A stretch of DNA of 64,000 nucleotides, taken from Armatimonadota bacterium. GTDB taxonomy: Bacteria; Armatimonadota; Fimbriimonadia; Fimbriimonadales; Fimbriimonadaceae. Location: assembly GCA_016125185.1 (NCBI GenBank), contig WGMG01000006.1, positions 1,426,001 through 1,490,000 of the forward strand, in the 5' to 3' direction. This document shows positions 1-8,262 of this stretch, in pieces (position 1 is the first letter of the stretch; every line of letters begins with the position of its first letter). The notes beneath the pieces were generated by a model. The model had not been told where the DNA came from and made no database searches. It was given only the letters and a program-made list of their open reading frames with translations. The translations under genes were made by a program, and so were the position numbers.

Positions 1-339
1 TTGATCGGCCTCGGCTCTGGTCACGAACTCATCCATCGCATCGGACGTCGAATCACTCTCGCGGAGCGACCACTTGGGACGCTTCTTGCGAAGCGAGTCG
101 GCGACTTTGCGTCGGGCAATTCCGAGCAACCAAAGTCGCGGATCACCCTTACGATGATTCCAATGCCGGTAGGCATCGACGAAGATCGACGCGACGACAT
201 CCTCGGCTTCCTCGACGGGGCGGATGCGCCTCGAAACGAATGCAAAGACAAGGTCTTGATACTGTCGCCGGGCATCGACAAACGATGTGGCGGACGTCTT
301 GGGCGGAAGTTCGACGGCTTCGAGTTTAGATTGGGTCAA
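1..339 (-). CDS. ECF RNA polymerase sigma factor, C-terminus cut by window edge
   Basis: The reverse strand stays open for 113 codons from a TTG at 339 to the window edge. The TTG is preceded by AAGGAG six bases upstream, which decides the start; a GTG nine codons further upstream lacks such a site. Residues about 25-88 read as sigma region 2: the core YQDLVFAFVSRR, then EEAEDVVASIFVDAYRHW, then the RNA-polymerase and -10 binding part DPRLWLLGIARRKVADSLRKK. Region 4 would lie to the left of the window. It follows the NTF2-like gene at 394-900 on the same strand by 54 bases, so the two may be cotranscribed. The family is clear; the target regulon cannot be told. Confidence 0.85.
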   Translation of the reverse strand, partial: MTQSKLEAVELPPKTSATSFVDARRQYQDLVFAFVSRRIRPVEEAEDVVASIFVDAYRHWNHRKGDPRLWLLGIARRKVADSLRKKRPKWSLRESDSTSDAMDEFVTRAEADQ

Positions 340-393
340 CGAAATCTCCTTGGCAACTGCATTCACGAAGGAGTTCGCGCCAAGGCGCAAAAC

Positions 394-900
394 CTATCGC
401 TGATTTGCTTTCGGTTTGGCCATCATCGTTGCCCCATCCCAGTGCTCGTCAGCCTTACCGTCCTTGATTCGCCACATGTCAAACCAAGTCGTGGTGTAGG
501 TTTTGCCCGGCTCGTTGGGGTTGGGAAGTTCCTGAACGGTCGCAACGGCGACTAGGTCGCCTTCGGCGAGGACGGCAACGACCTTCGTTCGCCACTCGCT
601 CGGCTTCGGAATCGGCTTACTGGGCATTGCCGAAAAGAATTTGACGACTGTATCGCGGCCGTTGGCCACGTTCGGGTTGTGCTGGATGTAGCCTTCGGTC
701 AGGTACTTCGGCGCTTCGTCCCAATGCCCAGCCTCCAAGAGGTCGCGGATGATGTGAAGCACCACCTGCTTATTGGCGTTCAGCTTCTTGTTGGGACTCG
801 CAAAGAGCTTTTCCGGGTCCTTGACTCCGGTCACCGGCGTCTGCGCCGGGGCGGCAACCGTTCCGAGCAGGGCGAGAGAGGCGATGGACCAGAGTTTCAT
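394..900 (-). CDS. Exported NTF2/SnoaL-like protein
   Basis: This 168-residue protein starts with a Sec signal peptide (MKLWSIASLALLGTVAAPAQ) and is probably periplasmic. The mature part fits the SnoaL-like NTF2 fold: an N-terminal helical stretch with HIIRDLLEAGHWDEAPKYL, then the motif YIQHNPNVANGRDTVVKFF, then strands ending in FDMWRIKDGKADEHWDG. That final pattern is typical of SnoaL-like ester cyclases and of uncharacterised relatives that bind small hydrophobic ligands. No specific substrate can be assigned. It lies divergent from proC and just upstream of the ECF sigma gene. Confidence 0.8.
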   Translation of the reverse strand: MKLWSIASLALLGTVAAPAQTPVTGVKDPEKLFASPNKKLNANKQVVLHIIRDLLEAGHWDEAPKYLTEGYIQHNPNVANGRDTVVKFFSAMPSKPIPKPSEWRTKVVAVLAEGDLVAVATVQELPNPNEPGKTYTTTWFDMWRIKDGKADEHWDGATMMAKPKANQR

Positions 901-978
901 GGCTCAATGTACCTGCCTTACGGAGTTTTTCACCGGCTTCGTTCCAAGGTCAGTAGACTATTGGGACCGGATCGACAA

Positions 979-1776
979 ATGGATATTGGAATCATCGGAA
1001 TTGGTAAGGTTGGCGAGGCGATCGCCGTGGGTCTGCGAGACGCCGAAAGCCAGGATTGGAACCTCGTTGGAGCCACGACGGCCACCGCCAAAAGCGCCCA
1101 AACGGCGTCGGAAAGAATCGGCATTCCAGTAACAACCGACAGCCGCGCCCTGGCAACATCGGCCAAAGTTCTCTTACTTTGCGTGAAGCCCTATCAGGCC
1201 CAAAAGGCGTTGGAAGCAATCGCCCAAGATCTAACAGCCGAGCACCTGGTTATCTCGGTGGCGGCGGGCGTCACCGTGGCTCAACTCACCGAATGGTCGG
1301 GCGGAAAACCCCACATCGTTCGGGCCATGCCGAATACCCCGGCGCTAATTGGGCAAGGCATGACCGTCATCGCCAGCGGACCAGAAGAAGCCCAAATCGC
1401 AAAAGCGATCAAGATTTTCGAATGCGTCGGCAAAACGGCGACGGTAGCCGAGCACCTGATGGACGGGGTCACCGGATTGAGCGGGTGCGGTCCCGCCTAC
1501 ATCTACGTGATGATCGAGGCGCTGAGCGAGGCGGGGGTCAGCGTGGGCTTGCCCCGCGATGTTTCGACCTTGTTGGCCGCACAAACGATGCTCGGATCGG
1601 CCCAGATGGTTCTCGAACGCGGTCGCCATCCGGCCATGCTCAAGGACGAAGTCACAACCCCTGCAGGATGCACCATCGACGGCCTTATCGCCCTCGAAGA
1701 GGGCAAGATGCGAGCGACGCTGATCCGCGCCGTTCGCGCGGCGACCGACCGAAGCAAGACCCTCGGCTCAAGCTAG
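979..1776 (+). CDS. proC: Pyrroline-5-carboxylate reductase
   Basis: ProC catalyses the last step of proline biosynthesis, the NAD(P)H-dependent reduction of 1-pyrroline-5-carboxylate, in the cytosol. The 265-residue protein opens with the Rossmann motif GIIGIGKVGEAI (residues 4-15). It continues with VRAMPNTPALIGQG (about 115-128) and the dimerisation-domain signature SGCGPAYIYVMIEALSEAGV. Near the C-terminus it has TTPAGCTIDGLIALEEG, the ProC signature. Length is normal. The ATG at 979 is chosen because the Rossmann motif begins straight after it. Its TAG overlaps the stop codon of the convergent esterase gene within the four bases CTAG. Confidence 0.95.
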   Translation: MDIGIIGIGKVGEAIAVGLRDAESQDWNLVGATTATAKSAQTASERIGIPVTTDSRALATSAKVLLLCVKPYQAQKALEAIAQDLTAEHLVISVAAGVTVAQLTEWSGGKPHIVRAMPNTPALIGQGMTVIASGPEEAQIAKAIKIFECVGKTATVAEHLMDGVTGLSGCGPAYIYVMIEALSEAGVSVGLPRDVSTLLAAQTMLGSAQMVLERGRHPAMLKDEVTTPAGCTIDGLIALEEGKMRATLIRAVRAATDRSKTLGSS

Positions 1777-2768
1777 CGCGGTCCGTATCCCTGCCACACC
1801 CATTCCAGCGCCTGCGGAAGGGTTTGGCGCAGGACGCGTCCGTCAGTATGACCAGCGTCCTTGGCGAAAACAAACTGATAGTGATATCGCTTCGCCTTGA
1901 GGATTCCCGCCATCCGCCGGTTAGCCAACACCCAGTTGTGGTAAGTCTCCTCGGGATCGTTGGCGCGAAGGTCCTTCTCGCTGACTTCCATCCAAATGCG
2001 AAGCGGCTTCGGTTTGGATTTGGGGATGAAATTCTCGTGGTACTCCCAAGCTCCGTGGGGCGATTCGGCATTGAATGGCGACTGTTGGTTAACGTAGGTG
2101 CCGGAGTAGGTCAGCACTCGATGATAGAGGTCGGGATGGTACCAAGCCATCGAAAAAGCGCACGCACCGCCGGAACTGCCGCCCATCGTCATTCGCCCAT
2201 TCGGATCCTTGGTAAAGGTGACGCCGCCGGTTTCCTGGGTGACGCGCGGCAAGACCTCTTTCTCGACGAACTCGGCGTATTGACCTGAGACCGTGTCGTA
2301 TTCCAGTCCACGCTCGCTGCCTTGGGCGTCGCCGCCGCCCGAATCGATCAGGATTGCCACCATCGCGGGCAGGCGGTGGTCGGCGATCATGTTATCAAGG
2401 ATCGTCGGGACGATGCCACGCCCCATGCTGTCTTGTGAGATGAAGAATGGGGCCGGCTTCTTCATGTCGAGCTGTTGGGGAACGTAGACGGTGACATGGC
2501 GATGGTACGGCACGACCTGACCCGGTGCGTTTTTAGCGATGCCGGCGTAGATTTTGCTATCGGTCGACTCCATGACGAACGAGATCACGCGGCCCTTTGG
2601 CACGTTGTCTCGCGGCGTTAGCTCGGGCGCGTCCATGTAGGATGGACCGATGAAGTAGTCGCCCTCGCCCGCCTTGGGCGGATAGGGTTTCAACGTCGTC
2701 AAATCGGTCGTAGGCGGAGCCTGTTGGAACCCGAGGGCCAAAGCGGCCATCATCGTCGATACCATCAC
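1773..2768 (-). CDS. Secreted enterochelin-esterase-like alpha/beta hydrolase
   Basis: This 331-residue serine hydrolase has a short hydrophobic N-terminus (MMVSTMMAALALGFQQ) consistent with export. The fold resembles the esterase D/Fes family: a strand with VTVYVPQQLD, the oxyanion region, the nucleophile elbow MGGSSGGACAF (Ser near residue 198), an acidic segment near IWMEVSEKDLRAND, and a C-terminal catalytic histidine in KDAGHTDGR. Relatives hydrolyse siderophore esters or xylan-linked acyl groups, so the substrate is open. It is convergent with proC and shares the last four bases, so each stop codon lies inside the other gene. Confidence 0.85.
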   Translation of the reverse strand: MMVSTMMAALALGFQQAPPTTDLTTLKPYPPKAGEGDYFIGPSYMDAPELTPRDNVPKGRVISFVMESTDSKIYAGIAKNAPGQVVPYHRHVTVYVPQQLDMKKPAPFFISQDSMGRGIVPTILDNMIADHRLPAMVAILIDSGGGDAQGSERGLEYDTVSGQYAEFVEKEVLPRVTQETGGVTFTKDPNGRMTMGGSSGGACAFSMAWYHPDLYHRVLTYSGTYVNQQSPFNAESPHGAWEYHENFIPKSKPKPLRIWMEVSEKDLRANDPEETYHNWVLANRRMAGILKAKRYHYQFVFAKDAGHTDGRVLRQTLPQALEWVWQGYGPR

Positions 2769-2797
2769 TTCCCCACGCTACCCCGATTGGGTCGCGA

Positions 2798-3901
2798 TTA
2801 GCGAGCTAAAATGACCATCCGACCCGCGCCCGACGTATCAACCGTCGCGGTAGAAAGCGGGGCGAGGGTGCCGTCGGCACCGATGGAGAACTGCGAAACC
2901 GTTCCGTCGTTGGTGTTTGCGACGTAAAGGTATCGGCCACCGGGTTCGATGGCGATAGACGCCGGGGCATTACCCGCTGCGACCGAAGCCGGGCTCAGAG
3001 GGCTCAAGGTTCCATCCGTCGCCACGGAGTACTGGCCAACCGGGCTTCCCGCGAATCCGCCGTTGAACGACCCGACGTAGCCAAATTTGCCGTTAGGCGA
3101 GAGAGCAAACGTATCGTTACCTGCCGCCGGTCCAGCAACGGTCGCCGGAGACAGCGGAGTCAACGAACCATCGGCGTTGATCGCAAATTGGGCGATGCCA
3201 TCAATCGAAGCCGGAACGTACAAGAACTTCCCGTCCGCCGAAACCGTGGGGCGAGACGGAGAGTTGACCGTGTAGGTCGGGGTCGAAAGCGGGGTCAGGA
3301 TTCCGTCGGTACCGATCGAGTAGGCACTGACAGCGTTAGAACCATAGCCTGTAGCGTACAGGAACTTTCCGTCAGGCGTGAGGACCATGCCGTCGCCATC
3401 AGTCGCGGTCGCAACCGAGCCGGAGGCCACCGCTGTCAGCGCGCCGCCGGTCCCGACCGAGTAGGACTCGATCACGCCGCCGTTTCTGCTTTGGGCAAAG
3501 ACAAACTTATCGTCGGGGCTCACGGCTACCGAAGTCATGTCGGTCGCGGTAGTGGCCACATTGGCGGTGGTGAGGGCAGTGAGTTGGCCCGAAGCGGGAA
3601 TCGAATATTGGTAGATCGCTTGACCATTGGCCACGACGTAGCCATAGTTACCGCTCCTGGCAATGGCGACATCCGAAGCCCCGTTCAAGTCAAAGCTGGC
3701 GGTGGTGAGCGGCGTTAGCGTGCCGTTGGACGTCACCGCGTACTGAACGATTTTGGTGCCGGTCGCCATGTAGACAATTTCGGCGGAGAAGTTGCCGCCG
3801 ACCAGAGATCCGCCACAGCTCGACAACAGGGCCATGCCACCGATGGCGGAGGCAAAAAGGAGAGGTTTCAAGAATTTCCTATCGATCGAAACGTTCAGCA
3901 T
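2798..3901 (-). CDS. Beta-propeller (lactonase/YncE-like) lipoprotein
   Basis: The 367-residue protein begins with a lipoprotein signal ending in the lipobox LLSSC (cysteine near residue 29), so it is probably membrane-anchored outside the cytoplasm. The rest is a series of about seven repeats of roughly 45 residues. They alternate between phrases like VSPDDKFVFAQSRNGG, TPDGKFLYATGYGSN and SADGKFLYVPAS and phrases like YSVGTGGALTAVA, as in the 7-bladed lactonase family PF10282. Such proteins are seldom true 6-phosphogluconolactonases when lipidated. The ATG at 3901 has AGGA six bases upstream; an in-frame ATG at 3925 would add eight residues. Confidence 0.85.
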   Translation of the reverse strand: MLNVSIDRKFLKPLLFASAIGGMALLSSCGGSLVGGNFSAEIVYMATGTKIVQYAVTSNGTLTPLTTASFDLNGASDVAIARSGNYGYVVANGQAIYQYSIPASGQLTALTTANVATTATDMTSVAVSPDDKFVFAQSRNGGVIESYSVGTGGALTAVASGSVATATDGDGMVLTPDGKFLYATGYGSNAVSAYSIGTDGILTPLSTPTYTVNSPSRPTVSADGKFLYVPASIDGIAQFAINADGSLTPLSPATVAGPAAGNDTFALSPNGKFGYVGSFNGGFAGSPVGQYSVATDGTLSPLSPASVAAGNAPASIAIEPGGRYLYVANTNDGTVSQFSIGADGTLAPLSTATVDTSGAGRMVILAR

Positions 3902-3968
3902 GGGCGTCCTACACCGTTCGGCCATCTTGCGCCGATGTCATCGGAGTATACATGGACAGACGAACCGG

Positions 3969-4610
3969 CTACGGAATCGCTTCGCGCTTGCCGAGGAATT
4001 TTGGGCCGACATGCAGAACTTCGTCGATGACGGCTTGTCCGCGGGCGAAGACTTCGCGGGCCCTTGAGGACGCCGTGAGGTGACCATCTTCAACATGGGA
4101 TGGAAAGCCGTCGGCTTTAAGGCCTGCTTCTTTCGCACAGAAAAGGGCGCGTGGCATGTGAAAGTCGTCGGTTACAACCGATGCCTTGTTCAGGCCGAAG
4201 ACCTTGTGAGCCCGCACCATGCTATCGAGGGTACGGAACCCCGCGTAGTCCTTGATGATGTCCTTCTGGGGAATTTGTCTTTGTATGAGAGCCGCTTCCA
4301 TCGCAGTTGGCTCATCATAGTCAACTCGGTTGTTGTCGCCGCTCACTAATAAGTAGTCAACCTTTCCCGCCCAGTAAAGCTCGGCGGCGCGGTCTGCACG
4401 GGACTCAAAACATGGATTGGGATCTTTACCCAAAGTGGGAGAGCACCCAAGCACAATGGCGACGTGGTGACGCGGCAGATATCGGATGTGATTGTAAGTT
4501 CGATCCGCCGCCGAGTGCAGAATCGCCCCGTTGGCCAGGGCAAAGAAGCCGCCGACAAACGTGAGTGCGGATAGGACAACGATGGTGCGACGGCGCCTGC
4601 GATTCTTCAT
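3969..4610 (-). CDS. SanA/ElyC/YdcF-type envelope protein (DUF218)
   Basis: This 213-residue protein has one N-terminal transmembrane helix (residues 9-29) after an arginine cluster, with the DUF218 domain probably periplasmic. The domain shows VAIVLGCSP, FESRADRAAELYWAGKVDYLLVSGDN, the phrase DEPTAMEAALIQRQIP, DYAGFRTLDSMVRA and VTDDFHMPRALFCAKEAG. That series is diagnostic of the SanA branch, which in enterobacteria affects envelope permeability to vancomycin. Its biochemical activity is not settled. It sits alone between the propeller lipoprotein and a DUF3303 gene on the same strand. Confidence 0.85.
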   Translation of the reverse strand: MKNRRRRRTIVVLSALTFVGGFFALANGAILHSAADRTYNHIRYLPRHHVAIVLGCSPTLGKDPNPCFESRADRAAELYWAGKVDYLLVSGDNNRVDYDEPTAMEAALIQRQIPQKDIIKDYAGFRTLDSMVRAHKVFGLNKASVVTDDFHMPRALFCAKEAGLKADGFPSHVEDGHLTASSRAREVFARGQAVIDEVLHVGPKFLGKREAIP

Positions 4611-4655
4611 GTCTTCTCACATCGACATGATTCCGCTTCGGTAAGTTGCCGGTTT

Positions 4656-4937
4656 CTAGAGCTCAGGTGAAATTCGCTCGACGGCTTCCTTCGAAGTGAT
4701 GATCGGGTAGACCTCGAACTCCACCAAATCGCACCAGTTGGCAATCCATTGTTCGAGGAGAGACCGATCGTCGCACTCCATGATCTGGAAGCACTTTTCA
4801 AGGCGTTCATCGACCCAACTGCTCACATAGATTAATCCCTCGGGCGCGAGTCTGCCTTGCCCGTTGAAGCGTCGGTAAACCGGCTTGGCATCGCCGTTTC
4901 GGAAGGTCTCGACGACCATGTACTGCTGATTTGGCAT
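4656..4937 (-). CDS. DUF3303-like small protein
   Basis: From the ATG at 4937 this is a 93-residue soluble protein. It shows the DUF3303 pattern: an opening strand (YMVVETFRNGDAKPVYRRF), then GRLAPEGLIYVSSWVD, then CFQIMECDDRSLLEQWI, ending with LVEFEVYPI. The family resembles ferredoxin-like dimeric alpha-beta barrels and has no assigned reaction. A TTG nine codons upstream is an alternative start. It is divergent from the membrane protein at 4995. Confidence 0.75.
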   Translation of the reverse strand: MPNQQYMVVETFRNGDAKPVYRRFNGQGRLAPEGLIYVSSWVDERLEKCFQIMECDDRSLLEQWIANWCDLVEFEVYPIITSKEAVERISPEL

Positions 4938-4994
4938 CTTGCTCAAGAATACTGAACTGGGCAAGTGGCGGTTAAAATACTTAGATTGCCACCC

Positions 4995-5948
4995 ATGCGA
5001 ATGTCCAACTCGGAGCTATACCAAGCGCTGACCAATCGAATCAATCTCGACGATATCGGGATGATGAAGTTCCGTCATTTACCACCCGTGCATATCGGGA
5101 CTGGGCACAAGCCATATGCGAGAACGGTAGGGGTCGCCTTTGGCGTCGTCCTCGCCGTAGCGCTCATCAAGCTCTTTGGCCGCAGCCTTCTTCACATACC
5201 AATCATCGCCGTTGTTGCCATGGTGTGGGTTCCTTCGGCTTGGGTAACTTCTCAAGTCTCCGGAATCCTATCTCGGCGGGCCATGCGCGAACAAGCTCAG
5301 AACGATGCGAAGGAACTGAGCGCAAGACCTGGGGAGCGGCATGTTGGCGTCTCGTACTGTACCCACACGTGGTACTTTCGAAGCGATTCGAGTTGGGATC
5401 GAGGCTTCGTTCGAATCGAGGACGCATGTCTGGTCTACCGAGGCTACGGACCAGGGTTCATTTTGCCTCTATCATCCGTTGATCGGGTGGAAATTCAGCG
5501 CAGGGAGACCTCTTCCCAAAACAATCCACGCGTCTATGTGCACTGGTCGCATCCGTCGTCCGGGCCTAACGTTATCTGCCTCGAGGTCCGGGATATTCAG
5601 GACCAAGCCGACTGTCAGCGGAAGTGTACAGACCTACAAACCTGGATTCAGCAAGCCCGAAATCGCAAGGAGAACCCTTCTCAGCCACCGATGTTTCCGT
5701 TCGAATCCTCCTCGCTTTCCTTGCCGGAAGACTCCATCGCCAATCTCTTGGAAAGGACGGACTTGCAGTTGGGAACGGTTGCCATGTTCGGTTGTTTGGT
5801 GATTGGATGCATTGCGTCCGTTGTAATACCGGCCAGTCAGCATGTTCTCGTTGGAGCGTTTGCGATCGGGACCGTTTATGGGGCGTTTTTAGGTCCAATT
5901 TTTGTGGTTCGGATGCGGCTGAGAGCAAGAGGAGTTCCGAACGTCTAG
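4995..5948 (+). CDS. Membrane protein with a central PH-like segment, function unknown
   Basis: I do not recognise a named family. The 317-residue protein has two helices near the N-terminus (about residues 43-90), a soluble centre of roughly 160 residues, and two helices near the C-terminus. The centre contains GFVRIEDACLVYRGYGPGFI followed by LPLSSVDRVEIQRRE, a strand pattern seen in bacterial PH/bPH domains. Start choice is uncertain: GTG at 4965, ATG at 4995 and ATG at 5001 are all in frame, and none has a clear Shine-Dalgarno sequence. It is convergent with the small membrane protein that ends at 5960. Confidence 0.65.
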   Translation: MRMSNSELYQALTNRINLDDIGMMKFRHLPPVHIGTGHKPYARTVGVAFGVVLAVALIKLFGRSLLHIPIIAVVAMVWVPSAWVTSQVSGILSRRAMREQAQNDAKELSARPGERHVGVSYCTHTWYFRSDSSWDRGFVRIEDACLVYRGYGPGFILPLSSVDRVEIQRRETSSQNNPRVYVHWSHPSSGPNVICLEVRDIQDQADCQRKCTDLQTWIQQARNRKENPSQPPMFPFESSSLSLPEDSIANLLERTDLQLGTVAMFGCLVIGCIASVVIPASQHVLVGAFAIGTVYGAFLGPIFVVRMRLRARGVPNV

Positions 5949-5959
5949 GCGTCGGTTAG

Positions 5960-6391
5960 CTATTGCCGACTCAAAACGATGTTCAACCCTTCGGACTTCG
6001 TCGCGGGGCGAACCTTGCCGTTCTCTTTGACCGAGAATTCGCCATCTCGAAGGTTCTGCCAAACGACGGTGGCGGAAATGAGAGGTAGCAAGGCAAGCAT
6101 TGCGCAAAGGTCACCAAAGAGCTTTCGAGCGCCACCCGGTTTCCTGATGGCACGAAAGAAGGCAATCCAGGTCCAGAGGGTGAAGGCGGTGATACCGATC
6201 ATCATTGTGCCGACGATCCATTCGTGGGGATCAAAGACGAAGGTGCGGAGGGCAGCCACCATCACGAATTTGGTCCAAAATGGCACGGTCAGGACGAGGA
6301 CGAAGTAGGCGATGACGCTTGGCGATTTGATGACCTTCGCGAATTGGTGAAGAAGGTTCGGCGAACTTTGGCGAACGATCGAATCAGCCAT
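5960..6391 (-). CDS. Small three-helix membrane protein, function unknown
   Basis: This 143-residue protein has three predicted transmembrane helices (about residues 26-48, 58-80 and 95-112) and a polar C-terminal tail. I recognise no family. The ATG at 6391 is preferred because it overlaps the stop codon of the upstream HNH gene (6384-6386) by eight bases, as expected for translational coupling. An in-frame ATG four codons upstream at 6403 is possible. Because the upstream gene carries a premature stop, translation of this one may rely on re-initiation or its own promoter. Confidence 0.6.
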   Translation of the reverse strand: MADSIVRQSSPNLLHQFAKVIKSPSVIAYFVLVLTVPFWTKFVMVAALRTFVFDPHEWIVGTMMIGITAFTLWTWIAFFRAIRKPGGARKLFGDLCAMLALLPLISATVVWQNLRDGEFSVKENGKVRPATKSEGLNIVLSRQ

Positions 6392-7070
6392 GATTAACTT
6401 CATTATACGAGCGCCGCTCGGAGATAAATTCACGCCAATTCCAATTTGTGGGATCATCACTACGGCGAACGGCCCTTTGGGATCGGCTTCGGACGCCGAA
6501 ATCGCGGAGCCTCGCCTGGAATTCGGCGGTGTTTCGGAACGTTTGGTCTTCGTATTGCTTGATCCGACAGCATTGCGCGCACACGGCGCGCAGGTTAATC
6601 GGACGGTTTCAGCCACTACCGGAGTGGTCGATGGTTGTCGCCTTCGCTCCGCACTCCTCGCACTTTCCTCCTTCGCGCTCGATGACCTTGAGGATGACGC
6701 GGTTGGGGACCAACACTTCGCGTCGCGGATAGCCGCCACCCAAGACGTACCACAGCTTTTGGCCGAGGGCGGCTTGGCGGTCATGATTGTGGATCGAGCC
6801 TTCTTCGACTCCGCTTCGAAACTGGCGAACGAAGGCCGAAGCCTCGCGACAGGCGTCCGAACAATAGGGGCTACGCGTCGAAGCAACGGGAATGCCGCAA
6901 TTTGGGCACGAATCGGGTGACACCTCGATTGGCTCGGAGGGTGGGGCATCTACGATCCAAAGCAACGATAGGACCGCTCGGGTCCTGATTTCGATGTCGC
7001 CAGATGAGTCGTCGAGGCATGAGGCGGGCGGCAGAGTTGGTTGGAACTGCGCTAACGCCTCGGCAAACAT
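6384..7070 (-). pseudogene. HNH endonuclease-like gene interrupted by in-frame TGA
   Basis: The reading frame starts at 7070 (AGGGAAG upstream) and holds a zinc-ribbon-like part with CPNCGIP and YCSDAC (about residues 57-75). It then has the HNH core CEECGAKATTIDHSGSG, and a TGA at 6609-6611 interrupts it. The same frame continues directly with NRPINLRAVCAQCCRIKQ and 60 further residues to a stop at 6384. The second half supplies the remaining zinc cysteines and the conserved NLRA-C-C stretch of HNH nucleases, so both halves clearly belong together. A point nonsense mutation or a sequence error is the simplest reading. Without it the product would be about 228 residues. Confidence 0.75.
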
Positions 7071-7310
7071 GACTTCCCTATTCTATCGTCCTATAAAACC
7101 TTGATGGTGTCACCTTAGTGGACTTTCCCCTCCCGTCTCCTGACACAAGTCAGGAGACACCCTCCCCCGTTTTCGCTATGCGACAAACCGGAGAGGGAAT
7201 CTTTCGCGGCTACGCTCCAATTCTGGCCGCCATCTTCGCCCGTCAGGAACGGAGTCATTCTTGCCATCCCACCTTGTCCTAGGCCGTGGAAAGAATTTTT
7301 CGAAAACTTC
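7071..7310. other. Intergenic stretch with a short hairpin, no gene seen
   Basis: No coding frame with family-like features was seen on either strand. The stretch holds a perfect 10-base inverted repeat (7135-7144 GTCTCCTGAC and 7149-7158) and runs of C/T. The segment near 7160-7201 resembles the region at 21228-21270 in having a CCCCGT-CGCT-GCG core followed by a G-rich end. That may reflect a diverged dispersed repeat. Confidence 0.4.
7135..7158. repeat. Inverted repeat, 10-base arms with 4-base loop
   Basis: GTCTCCTGAC and its reverse complement are separated by ACAA. There is no T-run on either side, so it is not a classical terminator. It lies between the HNH gene and the DUF899/ArsR operon promoter. 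Its role is unknown. Confidence 0.6.
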
Positions 7311-7339
7311 TTGACAGCCGACGAATCTTGGCGTATTAT
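7311..7339 (+). promoter_or_regulatory. Strong sigma-70-type promoter of the DUF899/ArsR operon
   Basis: A perfect -35 element TTGACA (7311-7316) and a -10 element TATTAT (7334-7339) are 17 bases apart. It lies 50 bases upstream of the first start codon at 7389 and directly abuts the palindromic operator at 7341-7380. That arrangement is ideal for repression. Confidence 0.85.
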
Positions 7340-7340
7340 A

Positions 7341-7380
7341 CCAATCAGTTAATTAACCAAATGGTGAAATAACTGACTGG
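7341..7380 (+). promoter_or_regulatory. Palindromic operator, probable ArsR binding site
   Basis: Two 18-base half-sites face each other: CCAATCAGTTAATTAACC (7341-7358) and, inverted, 7363-7380, matching at 15 of 18 positions with a 4-base spacer. The left half contains the perfect palindrome GTTAATTAAC. A very similar site (GGTTATATAACC at 11612-11623) follows the -10 of the second ArsR locus, with the same ACCAA spacing from the promoter. Binding by the ArsR protein encoded at 8263 and/or 11636 is inferred from position and from the family habit of autoregulation. Confidence 0.7.
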
Positions 7381-7388
7381 AGAATGAA

Positions 7389-7535
7389 ATGTGCCCCGCC
7401 TGTTACTCGGCTCTAATCCTGCTCGTCGCTGGTGTCGCTACGACCGGCGTCGGCGGGACCGCGACCTTCGCGGTCGCCAAGCAGATGCGTCAGGAACGCA
7501 AACAAAAACGAATTCAAACGGAGAAAGATAAATGA
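7389..7535 (+). CDS. 48-residue CxxC membrane micro-protein
   Basis: The ATG at 7389 has GGAG six bases upstream and follows the operator. The product starts [12 protein letters not shown]: a CPxC pair next to one hydrophobic helix (about residues 6-30), then a very basic tail ([18 protein letters not shown]). Its stop overlaps the ATG of the DUF899 gene in ATGA, so the two are coupled. From general recall, similar tiny proteins starting MCPxC with one helix occur elsewhere in bacteria, but I know no assigned function. The cysteines could bind a metal or take part in thiol exchange at the membrane; this is inference. Confidence 0.7.
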   Translation: MCPACYSALILLVAGVATTGVGGTATFAVAKQMRQERKQKRIQTEKDK

Positions 7536-8260
7536 CAACCGACACCATCGCCCATCCCCCTATCGCCTCGAAAGAAGAGTGGCTGGAAGCCCGCCGCAAG
7601 CTGCTGGTCAAGGAAAAAGACCTGACCCGGCAAAAGGATCGCCTGGCTGCGGAACGCCGCCGCATGCCCATGGTGAAGATCGACAAGAACTACGAATTCG
7701 AGGGGCCGGAAGGAAAGGTCACCCTCGAGGATCTGTTTGCCGGTCAGCGCCAACTCATCGTCTACCACTTCATGTACGGACCCGATTGGGAGAAGGGCTG
7801 TCCTGGCTGCACGGGATTCGTCAATGAGATCGGCGACCTTTCGACCCTGCACAAGCGAAACACCAACTTTGTCTTGATTTCGAGGGCTCCTCTCGCCAAA
7901 TTGGAAGCCTACAAAAACGAGAAAGGTTGGACCATCCCTTGGTATTCCTCGTTAGGATCGGAATTCAATTACGACTTCCAAGTGACCCATGACCCCGAGG
8001 TCGCCCCGCCAGACTATAACTTTGTGGGTACCGAAGTCTTCCTTGCTAATCGCCCAGCCGAAATGCCGTTTGGAGAGGCACCAGGACTGAGTGTCTTCTT
8101 CCGAACCGATGACGGCGTTTACCATACGTACTCGACCTATGCACGCGGAGTCGAATGCCTAACTGACACCTACGCCATGCTCGACGTCACGCCATATGGC
8201 CGCCAGGAGGATTGGGAAGATTCGCCCGAAGGCTGGCCGCAAAACCCTACCTACGGATAA
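7532..8260 (+). CDS. DUF899 thioredoxin-like protein
   Basis: This 242-residue protein matches DUF899: an N-terminal helical part with [19 protein letters not shown] and the conserved ERRRMPMV, then a thioredoxin-fold strand ([19 protein letters not shown]). It continues with [27 protein letters not shown] and the ending [15 protein letters not shown]. The CPGC pair (near residue 90) sits where thioredoxins have CxxC, which suggests a redox role; the reaction is unknown. It is the second gene of the operon starting at 7389. In other bacteria DUF899 genes often adjoin ArsR and AHSA1 genes, as here. Confidence 0.9.
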   Translation: MTTDTIAHPPIASKEEWLEARRKLLVKEKDLTRQKDRLAAERRRMPMVKIDKNYEFEGPEGKVTLEDLFAGQRQLIVYHFMYGPDWEKGCPGCTGFVNEIGDLSTLHKRNTNFVLISRAPLAKLEAYKNEKGWTIPWYSSLGSEFNYDFQVTHDPEVAPPDYNFVGTEVFLANRPAEMPFGEAPGLSVFFRTDDGVYHTYSTYARGVECLTDTYAMLDVTPYGRQEDWEDSPEGWPQNPTYG

Positions 8261-8262
8261 TC

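Noticed and set aside
1056-2288. Plus-strand open frame of about 410 codons
   Set aside because: It runs through proC in another frame and antisense to the esterase; composition is Arg/Gly/Ser-rich with no domain.
6609-6611. Selenocysteine or readthrough recoding of the TGA in the HNH gene
   Set aside because: No SECIS-like hairpin could be made out right after the TGA, and the position is a polar loop residue rather than a catalytic cysteine; a nonsense mutation is simpler.
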